From NCBI GenBank assembly GCA_036743375.1, contig DAINPP010000009.1:1-64000 (forward strand): a stretch of 64,000 nucleotides of DNA, given 5' to 3'. Every line of letters begins with the position of its first letter. Positions within the stretch are counted from its first letter, which is position 1. The translations under genes were made by a program, and so were the position numbers. The notes under the pieces were generated by a model. The model worked only from the letters and a program-made list of their open reading frames with translations. It did not search any database and was not told the origin of the DNA. Shown one piece after another: positions 1-8,429 of this stretch. Source of the DNA: DAINPP01 sp036743375. Lineage in GTDB: Bacteria; Thermotogota; Thermotogae; MWEM01.

Positions 1-1761
1 AAAGGATGGTATAAAATACGCCTTGAATATCATGAACAGGATTACATCAGCCTCTGGTTCGACGATATCTCTTCGGAAAACATTTTAATAGAAACTTCAC
101 AGCGAATTGTCAAAAATCAGTCGCTGTCTGTTCAGACCATTACTGAAAATGCCCTTAAAATCACCGGTGCGAGATATTGCCTGCTGAATCTCTTTTCCGA
201 AGACGGGAAGAGCTTCACCACGGTTGATATCGCCGGAATCAGTAAGGACCTTCCCGTTATAAAGGATATCCTCGGATTCGATCCGATCAACAAGACATGG
301 GGCACAAGGCGAAAATTCGTTGAAACGCCCTACGACTCGGTTGTTCATCATATCGATACATTTGATTCTTTTATCGGTGTGGATATTCCTGCTGAAAAGT
401 TAAAGCGTATCAAGGCGCTTTTTAATATAGGAGGACTCTCTCTCTGCCGGATAGAAAGTGATGACAGACTGCTTGGAATAATGACATTCGCTTTTGACAA
501 GGGACATTCTATTCAGAATGAATATACGCTGATCAATTTTGCTCAGATCATAGGCTTATATCTCAACCGGAAAAAACTTCAGGAGGAAAATCAGAAAAAA
601 GAACTCGAGATCATCAAAAACCGAAAACGACTTGAAAGAGAAAAAGAAAGACTCGAAAGTGTCATTAAAGGAATCAACGCAGGTATCTGGGAATGGGAAA
701 TCGAAACGGGAAAAACGATCTTTAACGAACGTTGGGCACAAATGCTCGGTTATTCGCTCACTGAACTGGAACCGACAAATTATAAAACATGGAGCAGCCT
801 TGTATTCGAAGAAGACCTGCCAAAGGCAAACAAGGCGCTGCAAGATCACTTGGAGAAACATACCGAATTCTATGACATGGAAATCAGGATGAAACATAAG
901 ACCGGTCGGATAATCTGGGTACAGGATATGGGGCGTGTAGAAAAATGGTCCGATGATGGGAGTCCGTTGGTCATGTATGGTACACATCAGGACATCACCG
1001 AAAGAAAGGCAAACGAGATGGCACTGAGAAACGCAAAGAAGGAAAAAGAGGAATTTTTTGCCTCCATCAGTCATGATCTGAAGACACCTATGCACAGTAT
1101 CATCGGATTTGCCCATCTGTTGCGTGAATCGTTGAAAAATCCCGAAGACATAGATTGTGTCAACAGTATCCTCGACTCTTCAGACAATATGATGAAACTG
1201 ATAAACAATATCCTCGATTTTTCAAAGGCGGAAGCGGGCCGGTTGACAATAGTCAACCAAAAGGTCGATTTACGCCGCTTAATAGAAAAAAATTGCAAAA
1301 ATACCGTTCAAAGGCTCAAAGGGAAACAGTTAGAAATCAATTGTCTGATAGAAGAAGAGCTTCCCGAATTCATCGTGACCGATCCCCTGAGAGTGAATCA
1401 GATCCTCATGAATCTTCTGGATAACGCTGTAAAGTTTACAGAGAAAGGGGTCATCGCATTAAAAGTGAGTAGCGAGGTAAAAGACTTCACAAGAACAGGG
1501 ATTCGTTTCCTCGTAAAAGACACGGGAATCGGAATGACACAGGAAGAGCTAAAGGGCATCAGGAGTTATTTCTCACAGGCAAACAACGAGATAGAAAGAA
1601 AATACGGTGGCAGCGGGCTTGGTCTTTTCATCACTTCCAAAATTCTCGAATTGATGGACAGCAGGCTTGAAATCAGCAGCCGCAAGGGTGAAGGAAGCGA
1701 ATTCTCCTTCATGCTCCCTCTCGCAGAGTCTCAGGATTTCCCCTCAACAACGATCGTCTGA
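1..1761 (+). CDS. PAS/GAF sensor histidine kinase (5' truncated by window edge)
   Basis: Frame 1 is open from base 1, so the gene starts outside the window and 586 residues are visible. In order: end of a PAS-like module (about 1-27), a GAF-like domain (about 35-185), a coiled-coil linker, a PAS domain (about 220-335), then dimerisation/phosphoacceptor and ATPase domains. The H box SHDLKTP puts the phosphorylated His near visible residue 358. An N box (NQILMNLLDNAVKFT) and G boxes (DTGIGM, GGSGLGLF) are present. Unlike its two paralogues at 52969 and 55386 it ends after the ATPase domain and has no receiver. The N-terminal module and the PAS with NERWAQMLGY are clearly shared with the 55386 kinase. 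The ligand and partner regulator are unknown. The 3' end overlaps the convergent DUF1330 gene by 31 bases. Confidence 0.9.
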   Translation, partial: KGWYKIRLEYHEQDYISLWFDDISSENILIETSQRIVKNQSLSVQTITENALKITGARYCLLNLFSEDGKSFTTVDIAGISKDLPVIKDILGFDPINKTWGTRRKFVETPYDSVVHHIDTFDSFIGVDIPAEKLKRIKALFNIGGLSLCRIESDDRLLGIMTFAFDKGHSIQNEYTLINFAQIIGLYLNRKKLQEENQKKELEIIKNRKRLEREKERLESVIKGINAGIWEWEIETGKTIFNERWAQMLGYSLTELEPTNYKTWSSLVFEEDLPKANKALQDHLEKHTEFYDMEIRMKHKTGRIIWVQDMGRVEKWSDDGSPLVMYGTHQDITERKANEMALRNAKKEKEEFFASISHDLKTPMHSIIGFAHLLRESLKNPEDIDCVNSILDSSDNMMKLINNILDFSKAEAGRLTIVNQKVDLRRLIEKNCKNTVQRLKGKQLEINCLIEEELPEFIVTDPLRVNQILMNLLDNAVKFTEKGVIALKVSSEVKDFTRTGIRFLVKDTGIGMTQEELKGIRSYFSQANNEIERKYGGSGLGLFITSKILELMDSRLEISSRKGEGSEFSFMLPLAESQDFPSTTIV

Positions 1762-2021
1762 CAATCAGCTCCCTTTAACCGGTATGGAAGGATACTCTGA
1801 TATTCCGCTGAAGAATACCATCTGTTCAAGGATGCCCTGTCGGGAAACCTAATAATGACACATCTTCCTTCTGTCATTTCCCCTTCAAGGGTCTCTGGCG
1901 ATTCATCCACCGCGAGGTATTCCCCATTGTATTTCATAAAAATATCATCACAGTTTTCAAGATATCTTTGATAGGCCGCTTCATCATGAATATTGATCCG
2001 TGCAACAAAATAAACACTCAT
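1731..2021 (-). CDS. DUF1330 family small protein
   Basis: A 96-residue protein with the ferredoxin-like pattern of the DUF1330 family: MSVYFVARINIHD opening, YQRYLENCDDIF helix, GEYLAVD strand, an arginine in VIIRFPDRAS, and WYSSAEYQSILPYR. Members are small dimeric cytosolic proteins of unknown activity. The ATG is preceded by GAAGGTGAAG. It lies 15 bases downstream of the PhaR-like fusion gene on the same strand and is probably co-transcribed with it. Its last ten codons are complementary to the end of the convergent sensor-kinase gene. Confidence 0.8.
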   Translation of the reverse strand: MSVYFVARINIHDEAAYQRYLENCDDIFMKYNGEYLAVDESPETLEGEMTEGRCVIIRFPDRASLNRWYSSAEYQSILPYRLKGADCQTIVVEGKS

Positions 2022-2036
2022 ATCTTCACCTTCGAT

Positions 2037-2894
2037 TCAGTATCTTTCAGAAAGCCTTTCGTCAAGCCGCCACTGAGGAGGTTCTCCGTTATCACTCCAG
2101 TATTCGCTGATTTCCGAAATTCTATCATCTGAAAAGCTGAAAACCGACATAACGATAAAACGCGCAGTTTCCCCTTCATCATGAACATTGACGATAGAAA
2201 TGAGTTTTTTGTCGGAAGGATATAGGGTCTCAACCTCGGCAAACCATCTACCGGGATATTTTCTGTTGAAGCAGATATATTTCTCAGTACCGATAAACAC
2301 CTCTCGCGTATTGGGGAGGCGGATTATTGCGCTGTCCTCCATGACCTGATGAAGTCGATCAAATTCCGCATCGTTTATATATTGCCAGAATTGCCTCACA
2401 AGGCCTTCTCTTTTTACCCGGTCATCCGCCTCGAGTCTGAGTGTCTCATTCTCTCTCTTCAACTCATCGTATTCCTCTTCTGACACCATACCGCAATCTT
2501 TAAAGAACTGCACGACATCTTCCTCGTTCACATCGTGTTTTGCACCCATCTGACTGATGATACTGATCCCAAGATTCCGAGCGTACTGACCGTCGATGAT
2601 CTTCTCATCGACAAGTTTAAACAGGATTTCGGAGAATTCCTCCGCATCTCCCTTCAGGAGCTTCTCTATAGAATTGATAACCTGATGAAAATACTGTCTG
2701 TCAATCGGTACATAGGTAGAACTGTTGAATTTTGCCTTCGATATGACATCAAAGGTAACGTCCTCACCAAGATGGTTGAGAATCTTTAATTTCTCACCGT
2801 TATTTATCATGTTGAAGATGTCCTTTAAACGAATAAACTTCCTGGAATCGGAATCATACAGCTTTCTGTTTTTATATTTTTTTATGATCCTCAA
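2037..2894 (-). CDS. PhaR-type DNA-binding domain fused to SnoaL/NTF2-like domain
   Basis: About 285 residues. The N-terminal 50 or so (RIIKKYKNRKLYDSD, then FIRLKDIFNMI and a GEDVTFDVI segment) match the PHB-accumulation regulator DNA-binding domain: KKYxNRxLYD, SxxI, GxDxT. A middle region (about 55-160) is helical and partly coiled coil. The C-terminal 125 residues (VRQFWQYINDAEFDRLHQVM to EISEYWSDN) look like a SnoaL/NTF2-like cone fold, which often binds small hydrophobic ligands. TTG at 2894 is chosen because GGGGGA sits six bases upstream; an ATG further up (about 2942) has no comparable site. It is likely a ligand-responsive regulator (inference). No polyhydroxyalkanoate genes occur in the window, so the PHB link should not be transferred. 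Confidence 0.7.
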   Translation of the reverse strand: MRIIKKYKNRKLYDSDSRKFIRLKDIFNMINNGEKLKILNHLGEDVTFDVISKAKFNSSTYVPIDRQYFHQVINSIEKLLKGDAEEFSEILFKLVDEKIIDGQYARNLGISIISQMGAKHDVNEEDVVQFFKDCGMVSEEEYDELKRENETLRLEADDRVKREGLVRQFWQYINDAEFDRLHQVMEDSAIIRLPNTREVFIGTEKYICFNRKYPGRWFAEVETLYPSDKKLISIVNVHDEGETARFIVMSVFSFSDDRISEISEYWSDNGEPPQWRLDERLSERY

Positions 2895-2922
2895 ATGTCT
2901 TCCCCCTACAAAATTCTGCCCC

Positions 2923-2950
2923 ATTATAACCTGTTTTATCATAGAATCAA
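2923..2950 (-). promoter_or_regulatory. Sigma-70-type promoter of the PhaR-SnoaL fusion gene
   Basis: On the minus strand TTGATT (2950-2945) and a perfect TATAAT (2928-2923) are separated by 16 bases. The -35 box touches the right arm of the hairpin that ends the upstream LolA-like gene, giving a compact terminator-promoter junction. Confidence 0.6.
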
Positions 2951-2967
2951 ACCCCCTTTCGGGGGTT
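2950..2967 (-). terminator. Hairpin after the LolA-like gene
   Basis: Seven-base stem AACCCCC/GGGGGTT with loop TTTC. On the minus strand it is followed by TGATTCTATG, so the U tract is weak. It separates the RND-LolA operon from the fusion gene's promoter. Confidence 0.5.
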
Positions 2968-2975
2968 CAAAACGA

Positions 2976-3731
2976 TTAAAATTTCAATTTTGGTCTTGAG
3001 ATATTCTTTGGTGAGAAAAAGGAATCGTCCATTCCGAGATCCGTTTCTATTTCTTCAAAAGAGATGGTTGTCTTTCCATTCGTATTGTTGTCAATAGCCG
3101 TTATAACCCATGGAACCGTCTTTCCGTTTACTTCATTGTATTCGGAAATCTGTATGACTTTTGCCTCTTGATCTTCCCAATTCAGGAAAGTAACCTGATC
3201 AGGCAACATTTTATCCTTTGTAATACTGATCCTCATTGCCGAATAGGACAATTTTCGATCATCGTTCTTTATCTCTATCACATAAACGAGTGAATCCTGC
3301 TTGACGATGGTCGCTCGTTTGGCTACATCCGAAATCTTGTAAAGAAGGGATAATTCACCGTAGGTAAAATCAGAATCCGCAAACTTTTCGTCCTCGGAGC
3401 TGGCCTGCATCTTCTTAACGCTTCTGAGTGCCGGCATATACATATAAGTCTCTCCGAATCCCTTGGAAAGAAGGGTGATATTCTTTTTCTCCTTTGGCTT
3501 CAAGAATCTGATGATGCTGTATATCATATTTTCATCTTTTTTATAGATGTAGAATACAAACTCGCCACTTTGTGTTCCGGAATCGTTCTTTTGAGATAAA
3601 GAAATCGTGGCCTTCACGTCGTTAAGATGTTCATAATTTCCCGCCACTTCGTCAAGGATTTCCTGTGCTGTTGCCCCAAAAAACACACCCGTCATCAAAA
3701 CCATTAAAATCAAGATCATTCCTTTTTTCAT
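2976..3731 (-). CDS. LolA-like outer-membrane lipoprotein-sorting protein
   Basis: A 251-residue protein with a cleavable signal peptide (about 1-22, ending GATAQ), so periplasmic. The body has the half-barrel pattern of the LolA/LppX-like family used with RND/MMPL exporters: SLSQKND, FYIYKKDENMIYSIIRFL, MYMPALRSVKKM, then paired strands to the C terminus. Such proteins often end an operon behind an RND permease and are thought to accept lipids or lipoproteins. It lies 15 bases downstream of the RND gene with a clear GGAGGGAATT before ATG. The cargo is unknown; a lipid-related role is inferred from family and neighbour. Confidence 0.8.
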   Translation of the reverse strand: MKKGMILILMVLMTGVFFGATAQEILDEVAGNYEHLNDVKATISLSQKNDSGTQSGEFVFYIYKKDENMIYSIIRFLKPKEKKNITLLSKGFGETYMYMPALRSVKKMQASSEDEKFADSDFTYGELSLLYKISDVAKRATIVKQDSLVYVIEIKNDDRKLSYSAMRISITKDKMLPDQVTFLNWEDQEAKVIQISEYNEVNGKTVPWVITAIDNNTNGKTTISFEEIETDLGMDDSFFSPKNISRPKLKF

Positions 3732-3746
3732 AATTCCCTCCTGTTA

Positions 3747-6389
3747 TTAGCCCTGCTTTATTTTCAGGGGATTTTTCAATATGGAAAAGACTGCGCTGAG
3801 AAAGACCAATGAGACAAAGGCGGCTACAAGCATAGAGATACCCGTCAGAGAACCAAATTCTCTCACGATCCCTATATCGGAAAAGGATAAGGCAAAGAAG
3901 CCGAATGCAACGGATAAGGCATTGTAAATAACCGCCTTACCACTCGTTCTGAGTGTTCTTCTAACCGCATCGACCGAAATACCCGTTTTTGAATATTCTA
4001 CTCTGAACCGGTTGACAAAATGGATGGCGTAATCAATCCCCGCTCCTATTGCGATGGCTGCTATAGAGATGGTGGCCGTGTTAAGTGAAATACCGAGCAA
4101 CCCCATGATCTCGAAATTCAGAATAACGGTAAGGGCACTTGGTACAACACCAATAAGCGCAATTTTCAACGATCTAAACTGCAGCAGGAAGAGAAGGAAC
4201 ACTATCGCTATCGTCATGAACATGGATTCGTACTGATCGTTGAACAGCATATCCTGAATATGCAGCAATATCTGTTCAGAACCCGTCTGTGAAAGACTGA
4301 CTGAGTCCCCCTCTCCGGGAAGATAAACCATTTCCTGTGAAACGGGTAGAAGCCCTGTGATCGTTGTCCGTGAAACCTCCGTTCCAAGCAATTCTGCAAA
4401 ATACGCGATTTTCCACTCCCTTATCTTGACAAAAAGCAAATTGTCAAGATCGTAAGCCAGATCTTCATAATAGTCCGTCGTCCCTTCCAATGCGGCCGAC
4501 AAAAGATCATAATCATAGTCATCCATCCGCAGCATGCTGTCCATAACGGCTGTCCTGTTAGTCTCATCGAGGAGATAGTCACCGAAATCATTTGCCTGTG
4601 AAATGAGTTCATCAAGTTCCTTCTCATTTTCAGAGAACAGGGTACCAATTGGCAAATTGAGCGTATTTAAAAATTTCTCCGCATAATCCGCTTCCGAAAC
4701 ATCAACGTATTCGGAATAGAAAGCGGATATTTCCGCACTGTCAGCAGCCGAAATGTTCACCGTTTTAAAGGAAGCCGGTTTTGAATCAAGTATCTTCTGT
4801 ATATCGTTTATAATTACTTCATTGCTCATTCTGGATTCAACATCGAAGGAAACTTGAATGATCCCCCTTGTAAAATCCCTGTTTATCAGCTGATAAATGG
4901 CATCGTTGTTCTCCATGAAAAACCAGAGATTATCGGTCTCATCCCTCGAAGAGGGGACACATTCCGTTCCGCAGAATGACTTTGACAACTTGGCCATGAT
5001 ATCGGCGATCGAATACGTCTCGTTAACACCTTCTATCTGTAGTATTTCCTGCTCAACACCGTACATCATCTGCATCGTTACCGGATTTTTAAAATCCCCC
5101 CTCACATCGATAAATATGGCTCCGTTCCCACCAAAATTGTCACCGATATATTCCGCATCACGGATGATTCTTTCATCCGGATTAATCGAATTGATAATAT
5201 CCATATCCGTTTTAAGGTTGATGGCAAACGGTACCATAACCGCAACGATTCCGAGAAGAATGCCGATGACGAGATAGGGATTGAGGAGTTTTTCAGGTAT
5301 CTTCAATCCGGAGGCCTCACTTCTTGTCTTCCGCGTTTTCATCGCTTCAAGAACACTCGGTACAAATATCAATGCAAGAAGATTGGCAAGCAATACACCG
5401 ACGGCGGAAAAGATTCCGAGCGTACACACCGGGTTGATATCGGCTGTAAGCAGTGACAGAAAACCGACGGCAGTGGTCAGTCCGCTGAGTATGACCGCTA
5501 TCCCGACATCTTTTTCGGTATTTATGATCTTCTCCTCCTTAGTCCCCGTTTCCTCCGTATATTTGTTGATAATATGGATGGAATAAGCCGTACCGATACT
5601 GATCAGCACAACCGGTATGACCGAATTGGCAACGGTCAGTGGGATATTCAGAAGGGAAATGATCCCCATGGTCCAGACAACACTGATAGAAACGGTTAAA
5701 AGCGGTAAGAAGGCTCCAAGAAAACTCCTGAAACTGATCAGCAACGTGAAGAAGATGATGAGGATGGCGATGGGAATCAACTTGGTCAGATTTCTTTTCG
5801 CTATACTTTCTACGGCGTTGTTAACGGGTGAGACACCGTAATAATGAAAATGATCCCCATACTTTTTATCAAGTGCTTCCCTGATCGTTCCGTAAACATT
5901 TTTCGTGTCCATCCCCTCTTTGATCGAAAAGGTGATAAGGGAAGATTTACCATCATTGGAGATGAATTTTCCGACGATGGAATCATGCTGAAGGACATCC
6001 CGTACGGTGATTGACCCATTTGCAATTTCGTCTGAAAGCGTTATCACTTCTATCCCATAATCTGAAATATTGACAATGGGCATATTACTTAAAGAGGATA
6101 CACTCTGTACATCGGTCCTTTCAGATAAATATCCCGTTATTTCATTGATTTTTATCAGATCCGTATTATCCTCGATATCCATGCCGATCATTACAAGCGA
6201 TCCAATACCAAACTCTTCTGAAAGATCCGTAAAATGGGATACAAACGGATCGGATTGTGGTGGATATTTGGTGATATCATCATCAAATTTAAGTCCTAAC
6301 GATTTCCAGCCAAAAAACAGTGTCAGTAATGCCACCGCAATAATGAGCATCACCCTGTACCTGACAATAAATTTACCAAGTCTTTCCAT
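3747..6389 (-). CDS. RND superfamily (MMPL/HpnN-type) transporter
   Basis: 880 residues in the two-repeat architecture of RND exporters. An N-terminal membrane helix (about 12-28) is followed by a large periplasmic domain, five helices (about 200-350), a second single helix near 370, a second large periplasmic domain and a final five-helix bundle (about 705-875). The conserved intramembrane segments GTAYSIHIINKY and GAGIDYAIHFVNRF match the SSD-like RND signature. The size is typical of the MMPL/hopanoid-transporter branch rather than the drug-efflux AcrB branch. The ATG follows AGGAGGAAC. It probably exports a lipid or hydrophobic molecule, handed to the LolA-like protein encoded next (inference). 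The promoter is flanked by two palindromic operators. Confidence 0.85.
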   Translation of the reverse strand: MERLGKFIVRYRVMLIIAVALLTLFFGWKSLGLKFDDDITKYPPQSDPFVSHFTDLSEEFGIGSLVMIGMDIEDNTDLIKINEITGYLSERTDVQSVSSLSNMPIVNISDYGIEVITLSDEIANGSITVRDVLQHDSIVGKFISNDGKSSLITFSIKEGMDTKNVYGTIREALDKKYGDHFHYYGVSPVNNAVESIAKRNLTKLIPIAILIIFFTLLISFRSFLGAFLPLLTVSISVVWTMGIISLLNIPLTVANSVIPVVLISIGTAYSIHIINKYTEETGTKEEKIINTEKDVGIAVILSGLTTAVGFLSLLTADINPVCTLGIFSAVGVLLANLLALIFVPSVLEAMKTRKTRSEASGLKIPEKLLNPYLVIGILLGIVAVMVPFAINLKTDMDIINSINPDERIIRDAEYIGDNFGGNGAIFIDVRGDFKNPVTMQMMYGVEQEILQIEGVNETYSIADIMAKLSKSFCGTECVPSSRDETDNLWFFMENNDAIYQLINRDFTRGIIQVSFDVESRMSNEVIINDIQKILDSKPASFKTVNISAADSAEISAFYSEYVDVSEADYAEKFLNTLNLPIGTLFSENEKELDELISQANDFGDYLLDETNRTAVMDSMLRMDDYDYDLLSAALEGTTDYYEDLAYDLDNLLFVKIREWKIAYFAELLGTEVSRTTITGLLPVSQEMVYLPGEGDSVSLSQTGSEQILLHIQDMLFNDQYESMFMTIAIVFLLFLLQFRSLKIALIGVVPSALTVILNFEIMGLLGISLNTATISIAAIAIGAGIDYAIHFVNRFRVEYSKTGISVDAVRRTLRTSGKAVIYNALSVAFGFFALSFSDIGIVREFGSLTGISMLVAAFVSLVFLSAVFSILKNPLKIKQG

Positions 6390-6412
6390 AAGTTCCTCCT
6401 GATTCCTCGATT

Positions 6413-6429
6413 TTTACGCACTGCGTAAA
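6413..6429. promoter_or_regulatory. Palindromic operator 1 of the RND operon
   Basis: Perfect 17-bp palindrome TTTACGCACTGCGTAAA between the predicted transcription start and the RND start codon. Its core TTACGCACTGCGTAA is repeated exactly at 6485-6499. The symmetry and length suit a dimeric repressor such as TetR family, but no such gene is adjacent. Confidence 0.7.
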
Positions 6430-6437
6430 CATTGAGG

Positions 6438-6466
6438 ATACTACACCTGTTTTGTAACAGAAACAA
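6438..6466 (-). promoter_or_regulatory. Predicted promoter of the RND operon
   Basis: Minus strand: TTGTTT (6466-6461), 17-base spacer, TAGTAT (6443-6438). The match to consensus is moderate. It lies exactly between the two palindromes, so transcription would start near 6431, at the edge of operator 1. Confidence 0.45.
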
Positions 6467-6483
6467 GCCATCTCCTGTTAACA

Positions 6484-6500
6484 TTTACGCACTGCGTAAT
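6484..6500. promoter_or_regulatory. Palindromic operator 2 of the RND operon
   Basis: Second copy of TTACGCACTGCGTAA with identical core; only the outermost pair breaks the symmetry. Centre-to-centre distance to operator 1 is 71 bp, so looping or cooperative binding across the promoter is possible. Confidence 0.7.
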
Positions 6501-6580
6501 TTTTATTCAATTGGATCATCCGGGAAGGAACGATACGAAGATGTTTTAAAATAAGTGTATAACTCATACCTGTAGAAAAT

Positions 6581-6612
6581 GAAAGAGGACTGGCCTCATG
6601 CCGTCCTCTTTC
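6581..6612. terminator. Terminator between the GH130 and RND transcription units
   Basis: Perfect 10-base stem GAAAGAGGAC/GTCCTCTTTC with a 12-base loop. On the minus strand it is followed by ATTTTC. It lies downstream of the GH130 gene and upstream of the RND promoter region. Confidence 0.6.
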
Positions 6613-6668
6613 ATGATTATAAACCGATGGTCGCGCCCGTATTCGGAAAGCCGAATCAATCGTGATTG

Positions 6669-7571
6669 TTATTCGTTAATCCAATCAAAGACTTCTCGTT
6701 TGTCGATGGTTGCCAGTGCGATATAATTATCTGCCGCACCATAATGGACATAATACTGATCTTTGTACTCAACCAGTGCATCGGTAAAGACTACCTGAGG
6801 CACACCACCGAATATCTCCCAATCTTCCTTTGGTTCCAGTATTGGTTTTTCCGTTCGCTTGAGTACTTTTGACGGATCATCGGCGTCGAGAAGCATGAAT
6901 CCGAGTCTGTAGGTCAGTCTTGCGGGATGCGGCGCATGTTTCTGTACGGCATGATAGCAAAGCAGCCAGCCATAAGGGGTCTTGACTGGGGGACCACCGG
7001 CGCCTATCTTTTCATTTTCCCATTCATTATCTATCGGTTTCGCCACGATCTTGTGATCCTGCCAGTGAATGAGATCATCCGAACAGGCGATCCAGATATT
7101 CGGCGGATCCCTGTGAAGCATGACATACTTGCCGTTTATCTTTTCAGGAAACAGAACCGCATCTTTATCCGGATCGTATTCCGGCAGGATGATCCCATGT
7201 CGCTCCCATGTGATAAAGTTTTTCGTTGAGGCCAGCGCCACTTTGATATCCGTTGGAGAATAAGCCGTATAGGTCATGTAATATCTGTCCTCAATCCTTG
7301 TCAATCGGGGATCCTCCACGCCATAAAGCTCTTCGGGCCTTTCAGGAGAAAAGACAGGTTTTTCCATCCGGTTAAAATGCAGGCCATCCGTACTGACGGC
7401 ATATCCCATTCTGGAGACCATATCGGCTCCCTGTGCCCGATAAAGCATATGAAACAACTCTCCGTCGTACACGACAGCCGGGTTGAAAACATATTTGGAT
7501 TCCCAGAGATGCATCGGATTCGGCGCAAACAACGGATTTAAAGGACTTCTTTTCAATTCAATTCTCATCAT
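6669..7571 (-). CDS. Glycoside hydrolase family 130 protein (beta-mannoside phosphorylase type)
   Basis: 300 residues, five-bladed propeller family. Characteristic segments are FNPAVVYDGELFHMLYRA, GYAVSTDGLHF, YGVEDPRLT with the family's catalytic Asp at about residue 87, YMTYTAYS, and FGGVPQVVF. GH130 enzymes phosphorolyse beta-1,4-mannosyl-glucose or short beta-mannooligosaccharides; some members are hydrolases. There is no signal peptide, so it acts in the cytosol on imported sugars. It is the last gene of an ABC-importer operon (binding protein, two permeases, GH130). The exact substrate cannot be fixed by eye. ATG-ATG is preceded by GGTGAT. Confidence 0.85.
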   Translation of the reverse strand: MMRIELKRSPLNPLFAPNPMHLWESKYVFNPAVVYDGELFHMLYRAQGADMVSRMGYAVSTDGLHFNRMEKPVFSPERPEELYGVEDPRLTRIEDRYYMTYTAYSPTDIKVALASTKNFITWERHGIILPEYDPDKDAVLFPEKINGKYVMLHRDPPNIWIACSDDLIHWQDHKIVAKPIDNEWENEKIGAGGPPVKTPYGWLLCYHAVQKHAPHPARLTYRLGFMLLDADDPSKVLKRTEKPILEPKEDWEIFGGVPQVVFTDALVEYKDQYYVHYGAADNYIALATIDKREVFDWINE

Positions 7572-7595
7572 ATCACCATCTTTTTGTAAGATAAA

Positions 7596-8429
7596 TTATT
7601 TAAACGATATCGATATTCCCTGAAGGAAATATTTTCTGAATACCAGAAACAGGATGACCATTGGAAGGGTTTGGATAACAGAACCTGCCAGTACCGGTCC
7701 GAGCTGATTCGCGTACTCATGATTGAAGCTTGCCAGTAGCACCGAAAGGGGCATCTTATCATAATCCCGGATGAGTATCAGCGGCGTGAGAAAATTATCC
7801 CAGATGCCGATAAAGGTAAACAATCCCACGATACTTGCCGTAGAACGGGTCAAAGGCAACATGATGGAAAAGATGATACGTATCTCGCCTGCCCCCTCCA
7901 TCCTCGCCGCCTCTATATAATCGTTCGGAATATTTCTGAAACTCTGCGTAAACATGAATACCCCCCATGCACCAAAAAGTGACGGAACGATAAGGCTGGC
8001 CAGGGTATTCAACATACCTAGCGACTTGATGACGACAAAGGTAGGAATGGTAAACATGAAGCCCGGAAACAGCATCTGAAAGATCGTAAAATTCTTCAGA
8101 ATCGTTCCTCCGAGGAATTTAAACTTGGCTATCGCATAGCCTACAAAGGAGGAAGTGAGTACGACACTGAACGTTACGGTCACGGAAATAATCACACTGT
8201 TCATAAGTGATCTGAAAAAATCTCTTTCCATCTGATTGGTCGTATCAAAGATAAATTTAAAGTTATCCAATGTAAATTGGCTGGGCCACAGATTGGCATA
8301 GATCTCATTCTGAGGTTTGACCGAAGACAATGTCAGCCAGATATAGGGATAAAGCCATACAAGTGCCAGAATGAGCATAATGATCTCAAACAGGGCAACA
8401 CCTATCTTCTTTCGTGTCTTGTTCATCAT
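7596..8429 (-). CDS. Sugar ABC transporter permease, MalG/CUT1 type
   Basis: About 277 residues with six predicted membrane helices and the EAA loop (YIEAARMEGAGEIRIIFSIMLPL) that contacts the ATPase. The family N terminus places a helix near 15-35 followed by SSVKPQNEIYANL. The ATG at 8429 overlaps the stop of the upstream permease as ATGA, and a GAAGGAAG site lies upstream; a longer reading to 8477 would run back into the upstream gene and add a non-membrane extension atypical of MalG. The operon has no ATPase gene, so a shared MsmK-like ATPase elsewhere is likely. Confidence 0.85.
   Translation of the reverse strand: MMNKTRKKIGVALFEIIMLILALVWLYPYIWLTLSSVKPQNEIYANLWPSQFTLDNFKFIFDTTNQMERDFFRSLMNSVIISVTVTFSVVLTSSFVGYAIAKFKFLGGTILKNFTIFQMLFPGFMFTIPTFVVIKSLGMLNTLASLIVPSLFGAWGVFMFTQSFRNIPNDYIEAARMEGAGEIRIIFSIMLPLTRSTASIVGLFTFIGIWDNFLTPLILIRDYDKMPLSVLLASFNHEYANQLGPVLAGSVIQTLPMVILFLVFRKYFLQGISISFK

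Noticed and set aside
556..1116. 186-codon open frame antisense to the first sensor kinase
   Set aside because: It lies wholly opposite a kinase with intact PAS and H-box motifs, is Phe-rich as expected from a reverse frame, and has no ribosome site.
2037..2894. Evidence of polyhydroxyalkanoate metabolism
   Set aside because: Only the DNA-binding domain resembles PhaR; no synthase, phasin or depolymerase is present.
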